From positions 16,960,985-17,024,984 of the forward strand of contig NC_043996.1 of the NCBI RefSeq assembly GCF_902150065.1: DNA of 64,000 nucleotides, given 5' to 3'. A program made the translations under genes and the position numbers. Below the pieces are notes generated by a model. That model had not been told where the DNA came from and made no database searches. It saw only the letters and a list, made by a program, of their open reading frames with translations. The DNA comes from Myripristis murdjan. Lineage: Eukaryota; Chordata; Actinopteri; Holocentriformes; Holocentridae. Every line of letters starts with the position of its first letter. Within the stretch, counting starts at the first letter, position 1. Of the stretch, positions 23,434-37,200 are shown piece by piece.

Positions 23434-25010
23434 CCCCTTGGGAGAAAGATAGAAATACTAGTGTCATCTGCCTGGGTCAACACTCAAACTGGATTCAGGT
23501 CACAGGTGGGATTCGACAAGTCACAGAGATTACCTAAGCCTCTTCCAGTATCAAGGTGATACAGTCTAATCCCCAACAGTCAGTCACACCCAAAATGATC
23601 AAATCCCAACACCAGTGAGCAGTTTCTATTTTAATACAGTTCAACTGGAGAACAGATATATTCGGGTGATGAACTCACTTCAGTGTCAGTCGCTGACAAA
23701 GATACGTGTAATTAAGGGAGGGACACGCAGAAATAATTGTCATTCTATCAGTTCTAAGATTAAAAGACTCCTTGAGCTCCTTTGGCTCTAGTATTGTACA
23801 ACCAGCTACCTGAGGGAACCAGACTGTTCAAGCAAGCTGAGAGCTAGACAGATGACCTTGAATGGATTCTGCACTGGCATGCATGCACTTTATTTTAAAT
23901 TTTTTATTTACTTTTGTGTGAGCTCAACTAAGCTTCAAACCATGAGATAGTAAAGTTTTTTGAACCTGATGCAGAGAATATCACTACATATAGACAGATA
24001 GCTTATAGTAGTATAGGAGCACATGATGGGTCAATGGGTGTTAGGAGCTTGACATATTATCATAGTTTCAGACAAGGGCTATGCAAGGTTTAACAAATAT
24101 AATTTAATTTAAATAATATTAGCTATCCTGTCAGACATGACTACAGCTCAAAAATCAAGTCAGCTGTTCTAAAAGAACAAAACACTGAGAATATAGTAAA
24201 ACACAGAGCTTATTTTTACTGTGCCTGAATTAGATGTGCAAGATCACAACAAACCTATAGTTGGGCGCTCGTGCACTGCCCACAATCAGTCAAAACACAA
24301 CCAAACATCTAGGAGATCAAGCAGAGTGTTAATGGTGCAACAACTTTCAAAGACTAAGCTGACCGTAAACCAGCTGCAGGGTACACATAGTGACTTTAAA
24401 CACCTTTCAGACACAACTTTCTGGATCAGCGAGTCACACGACTAAAATTTTTACTTAAGTCCTAAAGCCAAGACATCCAAGTACTCACTTTTTGGTCTAA
24501 ATAAAAAACACTGAAAAAACAGAAACCTGAAAAACAATGGCATGAATGTGTAATAATGATACTCTTATCATTAACCCAGGCCTATTTGAATGGGTCACTG
24601 AATCCATAAAAAACTGCTGTTTGACATTTTAACACCACACAGCTGGCAGAACATAACATGCTCATCAAAACAAAATAAAACGTAGTGTATGGAAGATGTA
24701 GCCTAAAATGATCCAGAGCATAAAGATATTTCAGTAAAATTTTCAAAGTGGGGTCCAGGGGCCCTCAGGGGCCCTTGTGAGACTTTGCGAAAGGGGACTA
24801 GTTATTTTCACTATAATTTCATTCACCCTACAAAAACAAACAAACAAAAAACAGTGTTATTATTTTAACAATATGTTTAAATCTCATCAGCATGAATCTA
24901 TTGCGAGTGTTTATGTATGACAATTAAGTAATTTAATACTTACTACCTAAATATAATTTCATGTCAATGCCCTAGGACAAAATCACCTCTTAGGAGACCA
25001 TGGCTTAATG

Positions 25011-25245
25011 CAGTGGTTCCCAAACCAGTCCTCAAGGCCCCCCTGTCCTGCAGGTTTTTGTTTCAGCTCTACTCTTTCATACCTGATCCATTTAAGGGCT
25101 GCATGCTAATTGGCTGAAACAGATCTACGTGAAGAGGGCATGCATGAAGGTGCAAGGGCCTTAATTGGGTCAGGTGTGCAAGAGTAGAGCTGGAACAAAA
25201 ACCCGCAGGACAGAGGGGCCTTGAGGACTGGTTTGGGAATCACTG
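25011..25245. mobile_element. hAT-like MITE with target-site duplication
   Basis: A 235-bp near-palindromic element. The left end CAGTGGTTCCCAAACCAGTC and the right end GACTGGTTTGGGAATCACTG are inverted repeats, and the similarity continues through CTCAAGGCCCC. It is flanked by CTTAATG at 25004-25010 and 25246-25252. The end sequence CAGTGGTTCCC and a duplication of 7-8 bp fit hAT elements. Noncoding. Confidence 0.85.
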
Positions 25246-25716
25246 CTTAATGAAATTCAACTTAGTGGACCAGGACATGAACAATATTGGAAAGACCTTG
25301 TTTTAGCTGACTTGTAAATACATGTGTTTTTGCAATTTATGTGTGCAAGTGTATTACTCTTTTATTTGAGCTGTAAAATTAAAGAATAATGTGCTTCACT
25401 GTGATAGAGAAGTCAAGTCTGATAAACTAACAACATACATATAAACTTCTTTTTTTCCCCATCAAGGAGCGCCATACTAGTTGCAGCCAGCTCTCCTGTG
25501 CAGGAAAAATTCAATCCCAACAGATGCTGACAGGCTAACAGCAGTGAAGAAGAAGACATATAGGGGCCCACTCAGTCAGATGGCTGTGAGACTGACATGA
25601 GATGAAGGGTTTTAGCATGCAGACACACACACATCCATGCACATGTATCCACATGTACTTCACATGGGTGCCAGCTTTCTCTATACTCTGGTTGGTCTTG
25701 ATCCCTCAGTGTCTTC

Positions 25717-25717
<1 letters not shown>

Positions 25718-25751
<34 letters not shown>
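25718..25751. repeat. (CA)n microsatellite
   Basis: About 34 bp of CA dinucleotides in gatad2a intron 1. Confidence 0.9.
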
Positions 25752-25752
<1 letters not shown>

Positions 25753-26326
25753 AATACATATATGTACGTATAGGTCAGAAAAGGAGAGAGACAAGGGAGA
25801 GGGGACAAGGTTTTAAAGAACCTGGAAGGAAAAGCGCAGAGTAGCAGTACATGAGACTGACACATGACTGAATGAGACTCCCTCCTGCATTATATTCATA
25901 TACACAGGTCAGACTGGGGACCTAGTCCTGCCCTCCACAAGTAAAGAGAGCAATCCATAGTTTACTGGGGCCCTCAGTCTGCCCAGCGACGCACTAGAGG
26001 AAGCTATGGTTTTGGAAAAAAATACCACTATTAACCCTTTCAACCTGGGCTATTTCTCAGTGACACACGCCATACACACTCTTCCCCCCTCCCCTTCCTT
26101 TTCTCAGAACGGTTATGGCGGCGAGCAAACAGCACACTCATTGTATCCATAGTGTACCTACACAACACACACACGAAGTCAGAACGCAGCACACAGACAA
26201 ATCATCTGATAACAGAGAGCTGACTAAGTTTTTTTTTTTTTTTTCAAATACTCTGACATCACTGAGACACACATGACATGACCCTTCCCAGGATTCAGTG
26301 GGACACACAAAGCACTTTTCCTGAGA

Positions 26327-26342
26327 ACCGGTTTAAACCGGT
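26327..26342. promoter_or_regulatory. 16-bp perfect palindrome, CP2/Grainyhead-type dimer site
   Basis: ACCGGTTTAAACCGGT is its own reverse complement. It holds CCGG-N6-CCGG, the same architecture as at 21824-21837. A GT repeat starts about 8 bp downstream. A role is inferred from motif only. Confidence 0.35.
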
Positions 26343-26345
26343 CTG

Positions 26346-26349
<4 letters not shown>

Positions 26350-26388
<39 letters not shown>
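26350..26388. repeat. (GT)n microsatellite
   Basis: About 38 bp of GT dinucleotides followed by a degenerate GTGTCTGTGTGTGAGTG continuation. Confidence 0.95.
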
Positions 26389-26389
<1 letters not shown>

Positions 26390-29089
26390 TGCCTGTGCGT
26401 CTGTGTGTGTGAGTGAGAGAGAAGCTGAAGCAGGTTTTAACCCTTTAGGTTCAGGAGCAGAGGCAGGGCTTCTACAGTGACAGCTATTATACAGTACAAA
26501 CAAATTCAATTGTAGGGAGGGTGCGGGGGTCATCAGGGATGGAAGTAACGGAGCCAGAGGGACGCCACATGACAATCTGAAGCCTGTGATGAATGGCTTG
26601 TGGCGTGATTGGGAAGGGGAGTGGGGGGTGGGGGGCATTGTATTGCAGTACACCTATAGATATGATGGCGGTATCAATACTGCTGCTGATAATGCTGAAT
26701 TCACAAACATCTGTGAGCTGTTGGCCGAAGTTACCCTAGGGGATCAACCCCCCCACCCCAACCCCACCTCCTCCCCTCCACCCGCCCAACCCCTCCTCCC
26801 ACCCACTCACCCCACCCAACCTTACACGGACATTGACCCTATCTTTGTAACAGGGGAGACTGTGATCTGAATGGCTGACAGGTTTCAAATTTCATCTCCA
26901 TGGCAGCTTCCATACATTTCCTTCAGGCCCACACACACTCACATGCACACATGGTAAAGGAGCCCCCTAAGAACTTGCACATCACATGTGACCAATGCAG
27001 AGGTCCTTACGGAGTAAAACTGAAAGGAAAACACAAACATGCACAAAAAGTGTATAGACTTTGGAAATTGCACATGGAAATTGCACAATCAAGCTGAGCT
27101 TGGACACTTGGATTAGACAAAAACTGCACATATGAATTAACCGTCTATAGACTGCCACATAAGCCCCCTAGATCTGTGCTGTCCCAAGCCAATGTTCCCA
27201 TTTAAGACTTTTTAAGCACAACTGTAGCATTATTAAAGATGTTTCCTATATGATGAAAAGAGACAAGTTGATTTGGATCATTACAGAGAAATTATATGTG
27301 AGCTGGGTTATGAATCTGACACAGAGCCCATGACATAAGTATGAACGATTGGAATAACATGGCAGGCTACCCAGAGTCAACAGGGATCTTCTGTTTAGTG
27401 ACTAGATAATTATAGACAATTGAATATTACATAATAATCATAGATAATTTAATATTACAGCCTTAGGTTCTGACAATTAATAATCATATAATTCAAAGGT
27501 ACTAAAGTGCTTGCTATATTTCAATTTCCCTCAAAGGTTGTACTCATCAGGTACTTCTATTACCCGTGGCCAGTTACAAAGGTCTAAATGTACAACATGC
27601 ACCTATGTGACAAAATACAAAAGTTAAGATGGAGAAGCTTCGGTGGGAAAGTGAGAAACCCTACAGACACCATCACTAGAAAACAACCGCGACAAGCAAA
27701 GTGGGAAAGAATGGATGACTCAACATTAGCAGTAATAATTCTCTAAATGTGAAAATGTAGTTTTAGTTCCTAGAAATGGATCCTTGTCTATCATTTGGGG
27801 AGGTTTTGGTTTTAAAGCTGATGATAACACACAAGCGTCGATTCTATGCAAAGATTAGGGCTGTGGCTGTGCCCTGTATTAATAAATTAGTAATTATTTG
27901 CTATTTGAATTTTGTAAACAGGGGCCACAATAACATGACAGTAACAGTGAGAACAAGGCTTTTGCAGAAATAACCTATTTCACAAAAAGGTAACAAGGAG
28001 AAAATATGTGCAAAAGTGTGAAAATGAAATAAAATGAATTGTTTCCTGAATCAGCATTAATATTTGTGATGGCAATATAGGCTAAAGCAAAATAATAATC
28101 CTTCAGACCTTGTATCTATGCACACATTCATCACCCGGGCGACATTAAAACAAAACAACTACAAGGCTGGTCCTATGTCCCTATCCAAACACTTGGTGGG
28201 ACAGAGACACAGAGGTGTCCCCATACCACTTTGCTGAATAAGGTTTAAGCATGAATACTTTGTTCTGTGAACTCAACCATAATGGCGTACTCACTGACGC
28301 AAACTACTTTAATCTGAGGGGGTGAGAAAAGAGGGGATTATCACTGTAGTCTGTTTTTAAGGGTTTTTATAAAGACTGCAGGTGCAATGAAACGCCATCA
28401 TCCCATTCATATGTGTAATGTAACTAAATTACCAGTGACCACTTAAGCATCATCAAATTGCACATGCAGGTACTTGGCTCTTTGTGTCTGTGGCATTCAC
28501 CAACAACAAGTAAGAGTACTTTAATGTGGTATCAGGTTGCTGCCATTATCAGGGTGCCACTCGACATCAAGAACACAGCCTATCTGCACCTGTCTTATTT
28601 TTGAGTTTTCCTTCTTTCCTGTCCTGAGGTGGCTATTCATCTTATCAATCATGGATCATGTGAACCATCATTCACTCACCCATCATTCATTCCCACTGGT
28701 GGACTCTCCACCATCGTTGATGTTTGGCGACATATGTGTTTGGCATTCTATTTACTCAGTGATAGACCTTTACCCTGGGAAAACATATTTCTACACTGCA
28801 CAGGGTGCTCCTCAAACTGCAGCAACACAGAGCCACGCCACCTTGTGAATCTGCTGCACCAGCAGAACTTTTCCTATCAGTTTATCTGGTTGCCTCTATC
28901 AGCACAACATCTGATATCATTGGCAGAGCCCAAGCACTAACTTGTCGCAAAACCTTGGAGAAACCTCTGCTGCAGGACCACAATGATTGAAATTACTCTG
29001 ATGCTGGTCCTAGCCAATTGTGTAAATTCACTTACATGGATCATTGGAATGCTTGGTTATTTTGTACTGTATCCAGTGACTACCACCAA

Positions 29090-29690
29090 TGCCAAGGCAA
29101 GGCAAATTATTTATATAGCATATTTTATACCCAAAGGCAACCCAAAGTGCTTTACAGAGCACACAGGCAAAGGCACAAGAAACAAATGGTAAGAACAATA
29201 GAAGCAAAAAAAAACAAAACAAAAAACAAAAGCACACAGAATAAAAACACTAAAACAATCAATCAGAGGCACACAATAAAAACAATGCAACAAGCATATA
29301 AATTCGATTTTAAAGAAAATGAATTAAAAGCAATGGTAAGCAGGTAGGTCTTTAGCTTAGATTTGAAAGTAGTCAACATTGTCTAAAGACATAGCTCTTA
29401 TAGCAATTTGTTCCACATATGAGCAGCATGGGAGCTTATGGGCAGCTTCACCTTGTTTAGTTTTGACTTCAGGAACATCCAGTAATCCAGAACCAGCCAA
29501 CCTCAGAAGTCTGCAGGGTTCATACTGGGTCAAGGGATCTGATAAATACCTTGGACCTAAACCACTATGTGATTTATGGACATAAAATTGTAATCTGAAG
29601 TTGATTCTGCAAGATACTGGTAGCCATGTAGAGATGTAAGATGTAGCTAGAGATAAAACCATGTATAAGTTTCTGTAGACCATGTTTTGA
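29090..29690 (+). mobile_element. degenerate interspersed repeat, LINE 3'-region-like
   Basis: The block around CAACCCAAAGTGCTTTACAG, then an A-rich stretch, then text like GGTAGCCATGTAGAGATGTA resembles a 3' region repeated many times in teleost genomes and usually assigned to L2-like LINEs. The class is my recollection. No reverse transcriptase frame is visible, so it would be a truncated copy. Confidence 0.4.
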
Positions 29691-31225
29691 CATCAAGTCT
29701 CTAATCCTCAATAATTTTAAAGGTCGTGGACGGCTAATTTTGTTATTGATTTACATACAAATTGGGTATACAAAGTAGGTAAAAAAAAAAAAAAGGCTGA
29801 TCAACCTTAAATTGCAGTCAACATATTTGATGAGGTTGTGAATGGCTGACCAGACTGATGCCCTGTGACCCCTGCAGTCATGAGCAGCAGCTTTCCATGT
29901 GGCCAACAGAAGATTCTTTCCAGAACAGTTCCACATGTCTAGATTGGCCTTGTATGCAATAATTGGATCATTTCTTTCTTGGGAAATAACAAGGTTGAAA
30001 CTTCTGAGCACTTTGTGACTCACTCAGTTTTACAGCATGAATACTATGACTATAGTCACCCTGGGCGGGGAAGGACTACCAGTCAACATGCTGTGCCCAC
30101 ACATGATATCTGTTCAAGCAACTTCAGTGCTGCCCATAAAGTGTTTAAAAAGTGCTCCAAGTGCCAAAGGATAACGTCCTCCTCCATGCTTTATTTGGTC
30201 CAATTCAGATCCAGGGCATTTACAACAACCTCCGAACTAAAGACAACCTGCATTATGTTCAGTGATAGTTCATCAACAATGCAGCCGTGCACTCTTTTGT
30301 TACCCTACAAATAATGCTTTCTAAGGCCATTGTTCCGACGAACAAATGACTGTTCATTCCAGATCTCCACAAAGTCTCCTTACAGCTGGTCACTTTGCCA
30401 AAACATGGCTTGCGCTTGAATTGATTTCAAGTGGCTGTGTTGCATGGGCCTCACTGCAGCCTACTGACTAATTGACTAATCCTTCCTTCCTTGTAAGGTT
30501 GAATACATCTGCCAAAGTAATGCTCTCTCAAATCATGTCTCATACATTATACACAATCTGTACATTATATGCTACCATAAATATGCCTTGGCCTTGCACA
30601 TTCCACAAACTATTGTTTTATTCTTTCATTCACTTATTATCCTACTGCAGAACAGGACACTTCAAAGTCCAAAACGTTAGGGCAAGTTATGAATAATATG
30701 AATAGTAATTATAATAATTAGTAATTAAATAAGCATACAATTAAGTATTAACATTGTTATTACTGGCGAACAAGCGGTGGTTACAGGTTTGACTGATGAC
30801 AAGCGTCACGGATATAGCGCTACCTAAATCAAAGTCTTATGAATTCCAGTAAGCAGCCATATTTCACCAAAAGCGCAATAAACCTTCAGTTTAAAGTCCT
30901 CAGCCATCACGGGTTAACTTAGCGGCAGTGGCCACAATCTTCGCAAAAGTATGTTGTTTTGCCGACAGTATCACAACAATGGCTTCCCTCAGATTTAATC
31001 ACTAATACTATGTGATTCAAATTCTGAAACACCATCTAATGGAGCGTCAGACAAGAATAACTACGATGTATATAAAAAAAAAAATAAAAGTCACAAAATA
31101 GAGCTAATTCGTTAATGTATAAGAGCCAAAAGCATAGCTTTGTGCCAAAGTGCTGAAAACTCGTATCGCAGCAGTGGTGAAATGTGTGTGTCGGTCTGGG
31201 TGAGAGGAAGAGAGAGCGGGGGGAG

Positions 31226-31352
<127 letters not shown>

Positions 31353-31599
31353 CAGCTTTAAGAGGAGGAAGACTACGGTTGTCACAGAGAAGTAGGAAGA
31401 TTAGCTACCAGATAGCAGAACCAACACTGGTGCCACGGGGCTTAAACCAGGCAGCGGCGTCCACCATTATTACACCGTCTATTTGTCCACCTAAACTCCC
31501 CCTTTAAAAAAAAAAGTAAACCCAGCCCACAGTAACATGTGCAACTAGCCGGCTTTTTTATTATTATTGACACCGCCTCATAGGAGGTGAGCGTGTTAT

Positions 31600-32560
31600 T
31601 AGTTAACGTTAGCGAGCTAACATTAGCATAGCTACATCGCACAAACAAAAACACCAACCCGGTTTAGCTAGAAAACAAGCACTTTTTATCGTCTGTGAGG
31701 GTCGATGGCAGAAGTCAAACTAACCAAAGTCCCCCCCGGCACGGCAGCCCACCAAGTGTCTGACCCGCACAGCCAGAACCGAGCCCGAATCGCTGACCTG
31801 CTTCCCAAATTGCGGGGAGGACCGTCAGCTCGGCAGGACAAACTTTCACCACATTGTCCCAAAAGTCTCAAGGTTTTACACTGACTGGAAGATGTTTACC
31901 TGGGTGTCCCCTCCCAAGGAAAAACCTTCGAGTCGGAACTCATAAATTTCAACTACCGGCCCACGGACTGAGCCTAGCGACGATGAACCGTTGGCGATCT
32001 AACGTTATAATCCTCACCGCAGCGAACCGACTCGAAAAACACGAAATCAAGTCCAAAGATCACAGTACCAAAGTGGCACACATAAGCAAACATAAAATAA
32101 AACGATTTTTGGCTGAGCAAGCCCCCCCTCTTTCCCAGTGCTCAACCTTTGGCTCTGCGGAGAAGTGTTACTTTTCAACAGCCCATCAGCTTCTTTATCG
32201 TCACAGATAGGTGGAGGAAAACCTGGCTCCCTCTCGACGAGTCCGAATAAAAGGCTCTCCTCAAATCCACTTACTAAAAAAACTTGGGCTGCACCTTGGT
32301 CAACTTACTCGGTCGCTTTGTCAACCCTTCTTCGCCGATGGTCGACCAAGGAATGTTTAATCTGCAATTAACCTCGAGAAATCGTTGCCTTTTTTGAAAT
32401 CCAGGGGATATCCTCTTTTTTCGGCCCTCCCCGCTGCCGCGTCTGTTGCCAAATAATGCGCCTCAACACACATGGAGCCGCTGCGTCCTCTTAGTGGGCA
32501 TGCGCACCTCAGCATGCCAGGACGACCAGAGCACATCATGTAACCACTGACCACCAAGGG
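31600..32560 (-). promoter_or_regulatory. gatad2a: gatad2a promoter and 5'-noncoding exon region (putative)
   Basis: A GC- and CpG-richer interval between AT-rich flanks. Minus-strand donor candidates are GTAAGT at 32308-32303 and CCCAG-GTAAAC ending at 31900. Either could join to the acceptor just 5' of the ATG exon (23436). The exact first exon and start cannot be set from sequence alone. Confidence 0.4.
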
Positions 32561-32599
32561 CCAGGGGAGGACGACCATGCCAGGGGCCCCTTGGCTCCT

Positions 32600-35500
32600 C
32601 GGACTGACTCATGTCTGTACAAGCAAATCCGTCGACACCCCCCTCCCCACCTCCTCCTTCCTCCCATGTTACAGTGAAGACCTATAAAAGCATTACCATC
32701 ATCACATTTCACCTCAATAAACATTCATCAACTTCGACATTAACATCACATTCACCCCTCAACACACAATAGAGATCCATCCCAACATCACACTCAACCT
32801 CCCTAGCTGATAATAAGCATAGAGAGGAGGGGTCACATAAGGACTGAATCCAGGACATTTGCATGCCAGTCAGTCAGTGTTGCAGTTATTGTGAGATGCC
32901 CATGCCTTCAAGTGCAAAGCACACATAGCATGGTTATTTCACTTCAAGTTGCACAGTCACATCCAAGGGCTCCAACTGGCTGCCTCTTTCAAGGCAAGAC
33001 CTGTATCCTCCCTCCACAGCATCCTTCCCTGCAAACAGAGCCAAAGCTGTCTCATCCACAGCCACACAACACACATGCCTGTTTGAGATATAGTGATCCA
33101 AGCAGGACAATGTGGTGTTCTCCATAGAGAGTAAGAGGTGGGCTGGGGCTGCTGCTCCCTAACAGGTGGGGGGAGGGATGTATGTGGAAGTTTGAATGCT
33201 TTGTCAGCCTTCAGCCTGCTGTTCTTTAAATGGCACAAAGGTCCCGGGATGATGCTGTGTCATCGGGTCTGATTGTTCCTACCACTGCGTCTCATGAGGC
33301 TGTACCCACCGATTTCAAAACTAAATTCATCAAAACTGTACCAAGGAGGCATCTTCTCATACTCACTTGTCTCATACTCAGGGTAATAGAACAGAGTAGA
33401 AAGCCTTTATTGTTGTTGTGCAAGTACAACAAAATTAGGAGCACTACTGATCAGTGCAACTCATAAGACAGTTAAAGACAGACAACAAGCACTCATCCAA
33501 TAAATATGTGTATTGCAGTTAAAAATGTATATTGCATTTAAAATTTTGTTAATTCAATTACATTCCCACATGCTTTGTTCAGAATTACATTGAGGGGTGT
33601 AGGGGGATGAAAGACTTGCATTTGTATATCATGTGCGGTACTATGATGAATATGATTTTTGTCTATCTCTAAACTGCAATATGGTTGATATTTCTTATGG
33701 CCCCAGGGAACACTGCCTCTATTGACAAAATAAATAAATAATAAATAATACCAGTAAACAAACCATTTAGGTGGCTTTTGACAACTGATTGTAAATGAAT
33801 GATTTTTTTTTTTTTTTAAATGCATTTCATACCTGTTTATTCTGTGTTTGTTAATATCACCAATCAAAACTGTATCACTGGAATATGAAGTAGGACAGAG
33901 GTGAGCCTTTTTTTTTCAATCTGCAAGTCTAATTATCAGACAAATAAATCCTGTATTGATATGTTAAACGAGAGAACAATGCGAGTAAATTAGGGTTACA
34001 CGCTGAACATAAAAGGTGGCGATCTGAATATGATCAGGGCTTATTAATTTCATTTAGCAAGTTGATCCTGGACAGGTGGAGGGAGGGAGAGGGAGAGGAG
34101 GGGGGGACCTTCATTCCGTTTTTTGGCCAAATGCGCCGGGGTCTGCTCAGACCCAAGCCTCTCTTTTCTTCCTCTCCCTGTATGGAGTAATGGCCGCCCC
34201 TAACAACATGACAGCTTCAACTTAATCCTCATTAAGTACTGTAACAATGCAGGAAGTAGCTGCTGCAGTCACGATTTAGACGGGCTCACTATTTGGCAGG
34301 AAATGACTCCTCTCAGCTGCGTCCAAGACACCTATTGCGTCCCAAAACTTTTCACTCCTTACTCATCTCTCCCTTTCCCCCCCTCACCACCACAGCTCGC
34401 TTCCTGACAGGAGGTGACATTGAGAAAATAAGGGAAGGGAGAAGAAACAGGGGACACGTAGCAGGATGAGACTCTGATTAGATGAGACGGCAATTAAAGG
34501 GGGTCTTCATCCCAAAGCGATATGTAGGCAAGTTGGATATGAATTTACCTTGTGTTTACCGCCCGGTTCCTGAAAAAAAAAACCAAAAAAAAAAAAACCA
34601 AAAAAAAAAAAAAAACCAAACAAACAAACAAACAAAAAAAAAACAAGCTGTTGCATATTAAAAATTGTCATAATTTGTCCTGGGGTCAAGGTAGATAATA
34701 ACTCAATTTTTATTCTTGTTTGTGAGTTTTGCTTTCATCAACCATTTTGGGGGCCACATTCACATAGTAGACGTTTCATTTTTGGAACGTAACGGTGACG
34801 GGGATTTCAAGTAGCCTAAATAAAGTATTGTTCCTTGAGAGGCAATTATTCAAACTGGATTTAAAAATTTAAAGAAACATTGTCATCGTTTTTTTTTTTT
34901 TTTTTTTTTTAAAGTAAATTAACAAGTATAACATTTAACCCTCTGTATGACACCCCGACACCGCTGCAAACACAACAAAAATAAAACAGTCTCCTTGTGA
35001 TCCAACATGCACTTTAAAATTGCAATCCATTTTATATTTCTTTACACCTGTTTAGAGAAATGCAATACTCTGGGATACTCACATTGAGCAAGGTAATGTG
35101 ATCACTTAATGTTTTAATTACTTTAATTACTGAAATCCAATGAAGATGCAATTAAGATGTTTTAAACAAAGAGTCGTAATAGGGCCATTAGAAACACCTA
35201 CACAGTTAATGTAATTTTAAGACATCTTAAGAGACCAAACAAATATGTATATATCTATAGATATTAGTTTAAAAGCATCCACTGTTATATAAAGGGATTA
35301 CTACACTTTTACACATGTAAGGGGTGACAGATTCCATTTTGTAATCAGATTACTGTAATCATACCACATGTAATCACTTACTTTCTAACAATGTGTAAAT
35401 CGTAAAATCCTCCTGCAGCTGTGCTTCTCTGTCTCCCTCTGTGGCAGGACTATGATAGCAGCATATTAAACTGCAAGCCTTCTGCCAGCCCTGCAAGGCC

Positions 35501-37200
35501 TCCACAGTCCCCAGTGTACTTCTATATATCATCCACAGTACAAAACTATCACAGAAAGGCAGATGTTTCGTCCTGAATGAACTCTGTGAAACTGGCTGTG
35601 GGTACTCACTTTAGAGGAGTGGTAATGCTGTGTGCAGGAATACACTCATTTCCTTAAAAAAATATGAAGTAAACTGTGAACTGCAGTCCCACCTGAGAGC
35701 TGGAAAGACCAGATATTGTGTTTGGCCTGGAGGGAAGCTGTCAGGTTTTCTGTGTGGGATATCAAGCTTTGAATGAGTTTTTCTTTTCCTTTATGGGTCA
35801 CATCCCTTCCAGGCATATTTTCCACTGATAGCTGATCTCTGAAAATACATTTCTAAAATTATATAGAATTTTGGGCCTGCATCTTAAAAGCTAGAGAAGT
35901 ACTCTCACAGTATCAAATGTTCTTTTGGTAATCAGATCCATTAACACTCAGTGGGGGAAGACGGACTGAGTCAGCACTCACAATAAGGGCCGCCTGAGAC
36001 CTATCAATAACCTGTTTTTTTTTCCCCAAACAGATGACTTGCTCCTCCTTTCCCTCACATACCTTGGTGGCCTCTGAGTCAAACAGATTCTTTGTCATGT
36101 TTCCTGTTTGACGTCTCTCAGAAGTCAGCCCCTGTGTGCCTGCGCGGAGAAATGACTAACACATCTGTTTTGATGAAGAGTTTCAAGGCAGATGTGGAGG
36201 CTGTCATATTAACCTAATATTAAAGGATGCAAAATTTCCTCTAATAAGAAGACTGACGATAATAGGTCAAACACTCTCACTCTTTTCAGTGTTGAAATAT
36301 TGGACAGTAGAGGGCAGCCAGCACATTATGGAGGGCCAGTGGCAATAACATTTTCTGGCAAAATAGCTGACATAGATAAGTGTTTGTTGAGATGATCTTC
36401 TCAGTGAAAAATGTCTTTTCTCAACAATCCAGCAGCACATGCAAACTCCTTGGACCTTGCATAGTGGTTACAGTGGTGTTGGATGAAAACTATTGTGTGA
36501 TACCAAACCATTTATCCACTACATCTTTTCCTTCTATCACCACACTGTCATTTAAAGTGTTATGTGCATATAGGCTGCTACGTGTTAGAAAGGCTGTATC
36601 ATTTTACATAGTGTCTCCTGCTAGTACCAAGCATACATAAAGGTACACATTGCAGTGCCAGAGCAACTGCACTTCTGTTTACAATAAATTAGTTTTCATT
36701 GCTTAGCTCCACCCCCCTAGAATTAGGTATCATGTGACATAGGCAAGACAATATTTGTAGCTTTACTGATGAAACATAATAAATGATAGTACTGAAACCA
36801 AACAGCTTTAAAAAAAAAAACAACAAAAAAAAACTGCATTTAATCTCATACTATGTGGCATTTGCCAGTAAAATAAAAGTCAGCCATAGCTCTTTAGTGT
36901 TTGCTGCCACGCTTTCAAATGACCAGACGCCATAGTTTTCTTTAAAATAATAACAAATTCATTTTTATAGCTGTACAAAAACAAAATGATTCCCAACATG
37001 GTATTAAAGTTAAACTTAACAAAAATGTAATAAATGCCTTGATTAGGTCAAATTAAAAACGTAACTCTCCCTAACATATAAACATCACTGATTTGATATT
37101 TATATGGCTCCTAGAATGACAGAAGGTACCTTTTTAATACATTAAAATGAATTAATATGATGGCAAAGAGCAGATCCATGCAATAAAATGTAAACACATA
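32600..37200. other. intergenic between gatad2a 5' end and mau2 3' end
   Basis: No gene seen. At 33391-33480 there is a repeat-like block (CCTTTATTGTTGTTGTGCAA) resembling a common fish interspersed repeat. At 34569-34642 there is an A-rich (AAACC)n-like tract. The interval 34020-34350 looks unusually complex and could be a conserved noncoding element. Confidence 0.45.
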
